Source: Phycisphaerae bacterium (GTDB lineage: Bacteria > Planctomycetota > Phycisphaerae > Phycisphaerales > SM1A02). Taken from it: 24,635 nucleotides of DNA. Positions 8,212 to 15,686 of the stretch are shown here, one piece after another. The notes under the pieces were generated by a model. That model saw only the letters and a list, made by a program, of their open reading frames with translations, did not search any database and was not told the origin of the DNA. The position numbers and the translations under genes were made by a program. The stretch covers positions 1-24,635 of the forward strand of contig JABJDN010000140.1 of the NCBI GenBank assembly GCA_018665385.1. Reading direction: 5' to 3'. Every line of letters starts with the position of its first letter. Within the stretch, counting starts at the first letter, position 1.

Positions 8212-8952
8212 ATGTCCGGAACTAGTAAATTTGTCGTTTCAGTTTGTGTTTTATTACTCGCCGCTCTTGTTGTGTATTACGGAATAACTCCGCCAGCAAC
8301 GACAACAGCGCAGCAACTCACTGATGTACCTATTCAGCGACCCTCTTTATTCGGTGGTGATGCAGAAGAAAAACTCATATCGCTTGGTTTCCCACCAATA
8401 GCGGCTGAGATTGTTGATAAACAACCAGTTCCGATTCAAACTCCAGAAGTTGTCACCGAAACATGGCCAGTTGTTCCTTCAGTCATCGAACCGCAACTGA
8501 CACCTTTAGTAGTGGAAGAAACCGATGCGTCTCTTCAACCAACCATTATGGAAGTTCCTGTGGTACAGAGTACATACCGCTTTTACCAAGTGAAAGAGGG
8601 AGAGACACTCGGAGAGATTGCACAACACGAGCTAGGCAGTTATCGAATGTGGTCAGAAATTGCATCTATCAATGGAATTACGGATCCTGGAAATATTCAA
8701 CCGGGCAATATGCTACGTCTTCCAATACAAAATACAAGTACGAGCGCCGTCAAGCCAACTGCTCTTCCAGTTACACCAGCCACCACGGGTGGAACGAACA
8801 TCCATGTTATCGAAGAAGGGGACACCTTTAGCTCCATTGCCTATGACTATTATGGCGATTTAAATTTATATGGAGTTATTGTCAATGCGAATCCTTCGGT
8901 GGACCCGAACAGAATGAAAATTGGAATGCGATTGACTATTCCAGTTCGCTGA
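8212..8952 (+). CDS. Membrane-anchored protein with two LysM domains
   Basis: Predicted peptidoglycan-binding envelope protein. The ATG at 8212 is preferred over the upstream in-frame ATG at 8191 because a strong AAGGAGGG (8196-8203) lies between them with good spacing to 8212. Residues 6-25 form one hydrophobic signal-anchor segment with no lipobox. A Pro/Thr/Val-rich linker of about 95 residues follows. LysM 1 is at about 123-171 (YQVKEGETLGEIAQHELG...NIQPGNMLRLP) and LysM 2 at about 196-244 (HVIEEGDTFSSIAYDYYG...MKIGMRLTIP). No catalytic domain is present, so the role is probably structural or that of a scaffold. The architecture resembles LysM proteins annotated in many planctomycetes. 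The last 17 bases overlap the end of the oppositely oriented aldo/keto reductase gene. Confidence 0.9.
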   Translation: MSGTSKFVVSVCVLLLAALVVYYGITPPATTTAQQLTDVPIQRPSLFGGDAEEKLISLGFPPIAAEIVDKQPVPIQTPEVVTETWPVVPSVIEPQLTPLVVEETDASLQPTIMEVPVVQSTYRFYQVKEGETLGEIAQHELGSYRMWSEIASINGITDPGNIQPGNMLRLPIQNTSTSAVKPTALPVTPATTGGTNIHVIEEGDTFSSIAYDYYGDLNLYGVIVNANPSVDPNRMKIGMRLTIPVR

Positions 8953-9778
8953 ACAATTGAGTGTTTTGGGTCATGCGACCCAATTTTGAACTTCCAATCA
9001 CCGCGCAATGCTTCACGAACACAGCATCGCTCGGTGTTTTCTTTGCTATAAACTCGAGTGCTTCTCTTGATTCAAGATGACCGCTATTCAGTACTTTTTT
9101 ATACAACACTGTAATGTCGCTTGCAAATGCAGAAGCAATGATTTCTGTATTGGTTTGATTCGCAATGCTGTATTCAATCATCATGACATCAGACCATGCA
9201 ATTGCCTCTTCTTGAGCTTGCACGGTTTTGCCACTAAAGCCGATAGTTTTTGTTTTTCCTTCTTGTTGGAACTGCTGCAATGTTTCGACTGCATCAGTTT
9301 CATGAAGAACGGCAAGGTCTGTAGGTGGTGCATGCAGAAGAATACAATCAACGTATTCTGTTTGAAGTGCCCGTAAACTTTGCTCTATAGACTTGCGCAT
9401 CCCCTGTGACGAAAAATCAAATGTGCACGTTCCATCAACAGTGAGTTCCCCAACCTTAGTTACAAGGTTGTATTCATCACGGCGATTTCTAATGTATTTT
9501 CCAATCCTTTCCTCGCTCAATCCATAAGCGGGTGCAGTATCTATAAGTGTGATACCAAGGTCAAGGATGCCATGCAGGAGTAGCTCGGCTTCGGCTTCGT
9601 TTGGCATAGGGGTGCCGACGGACGCGTATTTTTGTCCTGCAACGCGTCCAATTTGATAAGCACCGAAGCCAAGGCGGGACAATGGTATAGGTAGACTTAT
9701 TGTGATTGTAGCACCTCTATCGGTGTCCAAGGTTGGTCGTGCTCCCAAGGGGGTAACGCGACAACTGGTGTTGGCCAC
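8936..9778 (-). CDS. Aldo/keto reductase family oxidoreductase
   Basis: NAD(P)H-dependent reductase with a TIM-barrel fold; the substrate cannot be told from sequence. The catalytic tetrad is complete: D80 and Y85 in LIDTAPAYGLSEERIG, K108 in LVTKVGE and H149 in ILLHAPP. The N-terminal strand reads SRLGFGAYQIGR, as in the YdjG/L-fucose dehydrogenase-like groups. The C-terminal region is short, near 280 residues in all, and the usual cofactor-binding segment shrinks to VKHCAVIGSSKLGRMTQN. The longest start (ATG at 9778) overlaps the upstream FAD gene by 82 bases; an internal TTG (for example codon 17 or 33) would shorten this, and I cannot decide. The 3' end overlaps the LysM gene by 17 bases. 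Overlap with the FAD oxidoreductase suggests one transcript. Confidence 0.9.
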   Translation of the reverse strand: MANTSCRVTPLGARPTLDTDRGATITISLPIPLSRLGFGAYQIGRVAGQKYASVGTPMPNEAEAELLLHGILDLGITLIDTAPAYGLSEERIGKYIRNRRDEYNLVTKVGELTVDGTCTFDFSSQGMRKSIEQSLRALQTEYVDCILLHAPPTDLAVLHETDAVETLQQFQQEGKTKTIGFSGKTVQAQEEAIAWSDVMMIEYSIANQTNTEIIASAFASDITVLYKKVLNSGHLESREALEFIAKKTPSDAVFVKHCAVIGSSKLGRMTQNTQLFSELE

Positions 9779-10911
9779 GAAGAAAACTCTTGTATTCGTA
9801 CTGGCTCGCTGTCATTCTTTGGACCTATACGACGAATGATTTCATCTGCAAGACGTGGAGCAAATGCTAGTTTCGTAGGCCAACAGGTATAGACATTGTT
9901 TTCTTCAAGTATAGAAATGTCAGAGGGGCGTGCTCCTCTTGTGAATTGTTCTGCGCGAGTTGTCGTATATGTAGTAAACTCAGCGCCACTCAAATCGACA
10001 TTCGGTAGAACTTCTTTGATTTCATTAACTGCGCGCTGGATGAGTTTTTCTGGGACAAGGTGGATGCCATCCTCTGCGAGTTGGCCACCTATTTGCCAAA
10101 CCCAGCGATCGGCGTAATCTTTTGTTGTCGTAATGGTGACTCTTGTTTTAGCGCCATCAATACAGTGCCCATTCAGTACGGGTAAATCGCCCCGAGCCAT
10201 TACCATGTGCAATGGTCGCGCTTGCGTTTTTTCAGCTTCGAGCGAAAAGAGTGTTCGTAATTGCGCGTTTCCTGAGCCTGCGGTAAGTACAACTTTCTTT
10301 GTAAAAATGTCTTGTGGTTCACCCGTTTCAGGATTAAGTAACTGAATAAGCCAACCATCTTCAAGGCGAGAAACTTCGACACCGCCTTCGGCTGTTTGTA
10401 AAATGTTCTCAGTCATATTGTGACTCAAAATTTCAAGTAAACTTCTTGGCTCAATGACTTGCTCCCCAAGCCTTGCGACACTTCCTTTTGTGCCTTGTAG
10501 TGCGTGGGGCAATTCGTCTGCATCTAGAATGACAGGCTTGGTTCGCAAAGCAAACTTCGCAGCAATCCATCCAAGTTTCGACCGAACGGAATCGGTTCTC
10601 CATACATGACAAAAATCAGATCGCATGACAACATGTTGTAAATTAGGCAGTGACTCGCCAGCAAGGCATTTGCGCCAAACAGTTGGCATATCCTTTATTG
10701 CAGAGGCAGAACGCGAGCCGTTGCCAGTAATCGCATATTTAAGACCCCCATGAATGATGCCTTGCGAATCAATAGTTTGACCAGTACCCAATGCTTTTGA
10801 TTCAAGTAATACCACGCGCATTCCTTTACGAACACATGCGTCAAGGGTAAACAGTCCCGCAACGCCGCCTCCAAAAATAATACAGTCCATGGGAGTTACC
10901 GCTGTTGCCAT
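9697..10911 (-). CDS. FAD-dependent oxidoreductase, DAO/GlpD-like
   Basis: Flavin amine or alcohol dehydrogenase of the DAO superfamily. The Rossmann motif FGGGVAGL (13-20) is followed by the ribose-binding acid at about 37 (VVLLES), then GTGQTIDSQGIIHGGLKYA, which resembles the GTS...LIHGGLRYL segment of glycerol-3-phosphate dehydrogenases. A second nucleotide-contact region is at VVLTAGSGN. At 404 residues it lacks the long C-terminal domain of GlpD, so calling it glycerol-3-phosphate dehydrogenase would go too far. ATG at 10911 is preferred to the internal ATG at 10890 because GGATAAG lies just upstream. The aldo/keto reductase overlaps its 3' end, and the alpha/beta hydrolase is divergent from a 54-base shared intergenic space. 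Confidence 0.88.
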   Translation of the reverse strand: MATAVTPMDCIIFGGGVAGLFTLDACVRKGMRVVLLESKALGTGQTIDSQGIIHGGLKYAITGNGSRSASAIKDMPTVWRKCLAGESLPNLQHVVMRSDFCHVWRTDSVRSKLGWIAAKFALRTKPVILDADELPHALQGTKGSVARLGEQVIEPRSLLEILSHNMTENILQTAEGGVEVSRLEDGWLIQLLNPETGEPQDIFTKKVVLTAGSGNAQLRTLFSLEAEKTQARPLHMVMARGDLPVLNGHCIDGAKTRVTITTTKDYADRWVWQIGGQLAEDGIHLVPEKLIQRAVNEIKEVLPNVDLSGAEFTTYTTTRAEQFTRGARPSDISILEENNVYTCWPTKLAFAPRLADEIIRRIGPKNDSEPVRIQEFSSWPTPVVALPPWEHDQPWTPIEVLQSQ

Positions 10912-10965
10912 ATGTGTATCTTATCCTGCAACGCATTCGTAGGTATATTTGGCTAGGATGTTGGT

Positions 10966-11772
10966 ATGAATATTGAGGAATGGACAATTGAAGGTAGTCG
11001 GGGTAATCCCATATACGGAACTATGCATTCACCAAATGAACGAGCGAAGGGCGTTGTGCTGCTGGCGCACGGCTTCATGGGCTATAAAGAGTACGGCATG
11101 TTCCCCTGGCTTGCGCAACAATTTGCTGAGCTTGGGTACATCGCCCATAGATTCAATTTTTCGCATTCCGGAATGTTGCCAGGGGATGGACCTTTCGAAC
11201 GTGTCGAGTTGTTTGAACAAGCTACATGGAACCGCCAAGTAGAAGATATCGAAATTCTTGTTTCTGCCGTAAAGAAACCAGATATGCCTTTGTATTTATT
11301 TGGGCACTCTCGGGGGGGTGTTTCAACACTCTTGTCTCTCGGTAGACGTGTAGTAGAGGCTGATGGTGCTATTGTCCTTTCTTCGCCAAGTCATTGCTTG
11401 ACTATGACGCAAGAGCAACAGGAGTCTTTGTTGGCTGCAGGGAGCATGGAGTTGCCGTCTGGAAGAACTGGCCAAACTTTACATGCTGGAAAGGCGTTCC
11501 TTCACGAACAACTTGAAGATCCAGAGGGTCACGATTTGCTTGGACTTGCAAGCACGATTGATGTGCCAGTTTTAGTTGTGCATGGCGACAAAGATCCAAC
11601 AGTGCCACCATCGTGCGGCGAAGAATTACAATCGGTCCTTAAGAATGGAACGCTGGCATTCATTCCAGGTAGCAATCATGTCTTTAACACGACCAACCCG
11701 TTTCCAGTTGACGGGGAGCCCTCTGGGCAACTTGCAGGAGCATGGTTCTCTATAGCGACTTGGCTCCCCTGA
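10966..11772 (+). CDS. Alpha/beta hydrolase
   Basis: Probable serine esterase, acyl hydrolase or peptidase of the BAAT/serine aminopeptidase-like group. Ser115 sits in the nucleophile elbow LFGHSRGGVS; D210 is in VVHGDKDPTVPP and H238 in IPGSNHVFN, so the Ser-Asp-His triad is complete. The oxyanion strand reads VVLLAHGFMGYKEYG (30-44). No signal peptide is visible, so it is probably cytoplasmic. AGGA seven bases before the ATG serves as the ribosome binding site. The gene stands alone on this strand, divergent from the FAD oxidoreductase and convergent with smc, with 48 bases and no evident terminator between the two stops. Confidence 0.9.
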   Translation: MNIEEWTIEGSRGNPIYGTMHSPNERAKGVVLLAHGFMGYKEYGMFPWLAQQFAELGYIAHRFNFSHSGMLPGDGPFERVELFEQATWNRQVEDIEILVSAVKKPDMPLYLFGHSRGGVSTLLSLGRRVVEADGAIVLSSPSHCLTMTQEQQESLLAAGSMELPSGRTGQTLHAGKAFLHEQLEDPEGHDLLGLASTIDVPVLVVHGDKDPTVPPSCGEELQSVLKNGTLAFIPGSNHVFNTTNPFPVDGEPSGQLAGAWFSIATWLP

Positions 11773-11820
11773 GCTTCTAGAGTTCCGAAGCCTGCAACGG
11801 TACGGCGCCAAACAGTTTCG

Positions 11821-14800
11821 TTAGAGAGCGACAGCTTGCTTCGTTGCTGTAGTTTCAACGATTGGAAGAGCTTTTTCCGAGCGTATATGCGCTGTTTGAG
11901 AAATTTCACCTTCATTATTCACTTCGTCCACAGTGACAGCCACGTGTTTTGAAACGCCACGTTCTTGCATAGTGACACCATAGAGTTTGTTGCAACCCAT
12001 CATGGTGCGTTTGTGGTGCGTAATAACAATGAAGTGACTGTTTTCAAGGAAGTTGTTTAACGAACTAATGAAGCGGTGTGTGTTCGCTTCATCAAGTGCT
12101 GCATCGACTTCGTCAAGAACACAAAATGGTGAAGGCTTCGCTTTGAAAATACTAAGAAGCAATGCAACAGCAGTCATTGCTTGTTCACCGCCACTTAATT
12201 GCGAGATCACCCTTGGTTGTTTACCAGGTGGCTTGGCTTTGATTTCAATGCCAGCCTCGAGTAAATTAACATTTCCGTGTTCGTCAGGAAGCATCATGAT
12301 ATCGGCACTGCCGCCGCCAAAAAGTTTCCTGAACATTCCTTGAGGACCAGAGAAATGCTCGCGGATTTGGTTAAACGTTTCTTCAAAACGAGTCTTGCTG
12401 AGTTCTTCTAACTCATCGATAAGGGAGGTTAGAGATTCAACTGAGGCATCGATGTCGATGACTTGTTGCGCAAGGTCTACGTTACGTTCTTCAAGATTTT
12501 GTTCTTCTTCGATTGCATCAAGGTTTACATTGCCGAGTTTCTTGATTTCAGCCCGAAGTTGTTCACCTTCAGTTTCAATAGTGTTTCGGTCTGCAGCTGG
12601 CCTGGCATCTTGTTCTGCGGTTTCAGTCCAACACGCATATTCGCGTGAAACGTCAAGTTCAAGTTCGTCAAGTGTTCGCTCTTCAAGATTTTCGCGTTTA
12701 ATTTCAGCTTCACGCCTACTTAACTCAATCGCATGAAACTCGCGTTCAATTCTAGAACCCTGTTCTCTTGCATGTTGAAGCGCAACGCCAGAATCTGTAA
12801 CGGCAGCATCAGCGAGAAGGACTTTTTCATTGTATGCAGTAAGTTCTTCTTGGCATCTTGATGCGGCAACTTTGCATTGCTCGATTTCGTCAGAACTATC
12901 TTGTTTAGAAGCTTCAAACTGTTCGAGTTGGCCAAGCCGCCTTGTGATTTGATCTTGCAATAGTACTCGTTGGCGTTCGCCTTCTTCAACAGCAGCATCT
13001 ATATGTCGTAATTCTCGCCTATCTGCTTCATGTTTTTCACCAACTTGTCCAAGGTCAACTCTTGCTGCGGTAAGTTGTTCTGTAGTTTTTTCGGCTCGTT
13101 CTTGCGCCGAAGTAAGATTTTCACGTTCAGTTGTACGCATAGCCTGGAGTTCTTCAATATGAGTGACTATTGCGTCTGCTTCTCCCTTAGAAAGATTGAA
13201 TTGCTGTTGGCTTTGTGTAATTTGTGTTTGCAATTCGTTAATTTCTTCAAGCAGTACGTTTGATTGTCGGCCACAGCGATACAAATCATCATCAAACCGT
13301 TGCAATTGGTATTCATACTCGACAACGGAATTTCGAGCGTCACGAACACGTTGTGCAGAATCGCGTTGTTGTTGCTTGGCTTGCTCGCTTTCGTGAAGCA
13401 ACTCACTTAGTTGTGATTGCCGTTGGTCAATTTGTTGGTCAAGAGCTGTCACTTCTACAGTGAGGGCGCTAATCTCGATACGTCTGGTAAGCCAACCCTT
13501 TTGGTCGCCAGTCGTTGTTTTTCCAACGTACATACGCCCATCGGTTTCCACAAGTTCGCCTGCGTTTGTAACAAAACGCCAGTTTGGGTGCGTGCGTTGC
13601 AATTCGATAGCAGAAGAAATGTTCTGTATTACGGCTGTCTTGCCCAAGAGTTTATGTGCAGCGGCAGTTGCATGTTCTTCAACTTTAATAAGTTGAAGTA
13701 GGGGTGTGATTCCTGATGGAACTTCGCGTCCATCTGATGAAGGTACATCCATTGGCAACAAACCTACTCTGCCAGTAACATTTTCTAAGGCTTCTTCCAC
13801 TGCCGTTACCGAGGCTGAAGTCTCGACGAGGAGCAGTTGGATATTTTGTCCAAGGGCGATTTCAACAAGGTGTGCATCGGCATGGTTCGCATCGATGGCA
13901 TCTCCAAGCATTCCTTTTATTTGCGGAAAATTAGCATGGTGGTCGAGGACGTGTTTTACGGCATCGGACAAGCCTTCTCTTGCATGCTGCATTTCTTCTA
14001 GAAGATGCAAACGTGAACTTGATGCAGCGTGCTGATGTCGCATTCTGTCTAAGTCTGTCGTAAGTTCTTCTGCTTGTTCTCCAAGCGCATGCGAAGCACA
14101 GTCATGTTTATGTAAGACTTTTTCATGTTCTTCAACAGTATTTTTAGCCTGCAACATATTGTGCGATGTTTCGTCGCGTTTTTCTTGGACTGCTTGCAAT
14201 TCTTCGGCGACTTTGGTTTTGCTTTCAGTCGCTCTACCTTGTTGTTCACGTTGACTGCTGAGCCGTTCGTTTGCTGATTGCGCAATAGCATGTAGGCGTG
14301 ATTGAGTTGCGTTTTGTTCTTCTAGCTTATCTTGAACATTCGCAAGTGTGTCTTGCAACGAGACTACACGCTGGCCAATGGCTGCGTGCTCAGTGCTTAT
14401 CGAGTCCACTTCACGGTCAATCTCTGCAAGACGTTCAGCAGAAGCAGCAATTTGTTCCGAAGCGCCTTCGCGTTGCCCTGCAAGAGATTCTTCGCGGGTT
14501 TTGACCTGTGCAAGGCGGGTGCGCTCGTCTGTGACTTGTTGCCTTGATTCTTCTATAGAGCGTCCCATCATGTCGCATCGCTGGGTGGCGTGACGAATCG
14601 TGGATTCATGCTCTGCAGTTTCTTGCAATAGATTTTGGTGATTAGACTGCAGTTCGTGACGTTCTACTTCTCTGGAACGTTTTTCGTCTTCAAGATTCAA
14701 CAGCAATTCGCTCGCTTCTTGTCTATTCTTTTCGAGTTCAGAAAGACGACTTGTTAGCCCCATAAGTTGGCGATGCAATTCATGGAATTGATCAAGGGCA

Positions 14801-15519
14801 ACATGTGTTCGAATTTCTTTCAAGCGAATATCAAGGCCAGTAAAGGCTCGTGCTTTTTCAGCTTGGTTACGTACAATGCGAAGGCGACGTTCAGTGCTAG
14901 CAAGTTGTTCACGTACACGAACAAGGTTTACTTCAGTGCGTTCTAGTTTTCGCTCGGCTTCTTTACGTCTAGTTTTAAATCGTGCTACTCCTGCAGCTTC
15001 TTCAAGGATATTTCTGCGTTCTGTTGGATTAGCGTTCAACATCGCTGCAACCCGGCCTTGTTCGATAATTGAATACGCATTTGTGCCAATGCCCGTATCA
15101 AGGAACAGTTCGCGAATATCTTTCAACCGAACTTTATTTCCGTTGATTAAATATTCACTTCTGCCATCGCGGAACAATCGTCTTGTTACACCAACTTCAT
15201 CGGTGTCTACAGATAGAAACCGTCTGTCTGATGGATCGCTTGCGTTTTGGTTAGCAATAGGGTTATCGAATGTGAGTGTGACTGATGCAGCGCCTAATGG
15301 TTTGCGTACCGCAGATCCCGCAAAGATAACATCAAGCATCGCTTCACCACGCAAACTCTTTGCGGAGCGTTCGCCAAGAACCCATTTAATTGCATCAACG
15401 ACATTTGATTTACCGCAACCATTTGGACCCACGATGCCAATAATTGGTTCGTCGAAAAGAAATTCCGTTGAATCGGCGAACGACTTGAAACCAGCGATTG
15501 TAATTTTAGATAGACGCAT
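11821..15519 (-). CDS. smc: SMC chromosome segregation ATPase
   Basis: Condensin-type ATPase that, with ScpA and ScpB (not in this window), shapes and segregates the chromosome. Walker A is GPNGCGKS (31-38). The signature is LSGGEQAM (from 1108) and Walker B is FCVLDEVDAALDEAN (1132-1146). Two long coiled coils, about 170-510 and 685-1040, flank the hinge at about 530-670 (KGMLGDAI, GRVGLLPMDV, ELVETDGRMYVG). The 1232 residues are slightly longer than the usual ~1180. The frame opens upstream to 15567, but the ATG at 15519 (MRLSKITIAGFKSF) matches the family start and has AGGAGG at 15531-15536. About 80 residues beyond Walker B include a non-conserved tail. It is co-directional with the FlgI-like gene, 167 bases downstream of it. 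Confidence 0.97.
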   Translation of the reverse strand: MRLSKITIAGFKSFADSTEFLFDEPIIGIVGPNGCGKSNVVDAIKWVLGERSAKSLRGEAMLDVIFAGSAVRKPLGAASVTLTFDNPIANQNASDPSDRRFLSVDTDEVGVTRRLFRDGRSEYLINGNKVRLKDIRELFLDTGIGTNAYSIIEQGRVAAMLNANPTERRNILEEAAGVARFKTRRKEAERKLERTEVNLVRVREQLASTERRLRIVRNQAEKARAFTGLDIRLKEIRTHVALDQFHELHRQLMGLTSRLSELEKNRQEASELLLNLEDEKRSREVERHELQSNHQNLLQETAEHESTIRHATQRCDMMGRSIEESRQQVTDERTRLAQVKTREESLAGQREGASEQIAASAERLAEIDREVDSISTEHAAIGQRVVSLQDTLANVQDKLEEQNATQSRLHAIAQSANERLSSQREQQGRATESKTKVAEELQAVQEKRDETSHNMLQAKNTVEEHEKVLHKHDCASHALGEQAEELTTDLDRMRHQHAASSSRLHLLEEMQHAREGLSDAVKHVLDHHANFPQIKGMLGDAIDANHADAHLVEIALGQNIQLLLVETSASVTAVEEALENVTGRVGLLPMDVPSSDGREVPSGITPLLQLIKVEEHATAAAHKLLGKTAVIQNISSAIELQRTHPNWRFVTNAGELVETDGRMYVGKTTTGDQKGWLTRRIEISALTVEVTALDQQIDQRQSQLSELLHESEQAKQQQRDSAQRVRDARNSVVEYEYQLQRFDDDLYRCGRQSNVLLEEINELQTQITQSQQQFNLSKGEADAIVTHIEELQAMRTTERENLTSAQERAEKTTEQLTAARVDLGQVGEKHEADRRELRHIDAAVEEGERQRVLLQDQITRRLGQLEQFEASKQDSSDEIEQCKVAASRCQEELTAYNEKVLLADAAVTDSGVALQHAREQGSRIEREFHAIELSRREAEIKRENLEERTLDELELDVSREYACWTETAEQDARPAADRNTIETEGEQLRAEIKKLGNVNLDAIEEEQNLEERNVDLAQQVIDIDASVESLTSLIDELEELSKTRFEETFNQIREHFSGPQGMFRKLFGGGSADIMMLPDEHGNVNLLEAGIEIKAKPPGKQPRVISQLSGGEQAMTAVALLLSIFKAKPSPFCVLDEVDAALDEANTHRFISSLNNFLENSHFIVITHHKRTMMGCNKLYGVTMQERGVSKHVAVTVDEVNNEGEISQTAHIRSEKALPIVETTATKQAVAL

Positions 15520-15530
15520 ATAAAGAAAGA

Positions 15531-15536
15531 CCTCCT
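15531..15536 (-). promoter_or_regulatory. Shine-Dalgarno site for smc
   Basis: AGGAGG on the minus strand, 11 bases before the ATG at 15519. It supports that start over the longer open frame beginning at 15567. Confidence 0.75.
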
Positions 15537-15565
15537 GTCTTATGCCACGGCTCCATCCTGAAGCC

Positions 15566-15598
15566 ACTTCAAGTACCCTAGAAGGGGTATGTTGAAGT
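15566..15598. repeat. Imperfect inverted repeat in the smc leader
   Basis: ACTTCAAGTACCC (15566-15578) faces GGGTATGTTGAAGT (15585-15598) with a six-base centre and one bulge. It lies between the FlgI-like stop and the smc start. No T tract follows on either strand, so it is not a standard terminator. It could be an operator or a leader hairpin of the smc transcript. Confidence 0.4.
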
Positions 15599-15600
15599 CT

Positions 15601-15629
15601 ATACTACCGTTATTTTTGTGATTACCCAA
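15601..15629 (-). promoter_or_regulatory. Possible sigma-70-type promoter for smc
   Basis: On the minus strand, TTGGGT (15624-15629) and TAGTAT (15601-15606) are separated by exactly 17 bases, immediately upstream of the inverted repeat and about 80 bases before the smc start. The hexamers are only partial matches to consensus, so this is tentative. Confidence 0.3.
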
Positions 15630-15686
15630 GGTTAAATTATGCGTTATTTCAATCAGAAAGGCAAAAATAAGCGTTTGTGGCTTGAA

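Noticed and set aside
11773..11820. Possible shared terminator between the hydrolase and smc stops
   Set aside because: Only a five-base stem (GCTTC/GAAGC) is visible and neither strand has a T tract.
14876..15523. Open frame of 215 codons on the plus strand opposite the smc 5' end
   Set aside because: It is rich in Arg and Ser with no recognisable domain, lies wholly antisense to the conserved SMC ATPase head, and has no ribosome binding site. It is a shadow of smc codon use.
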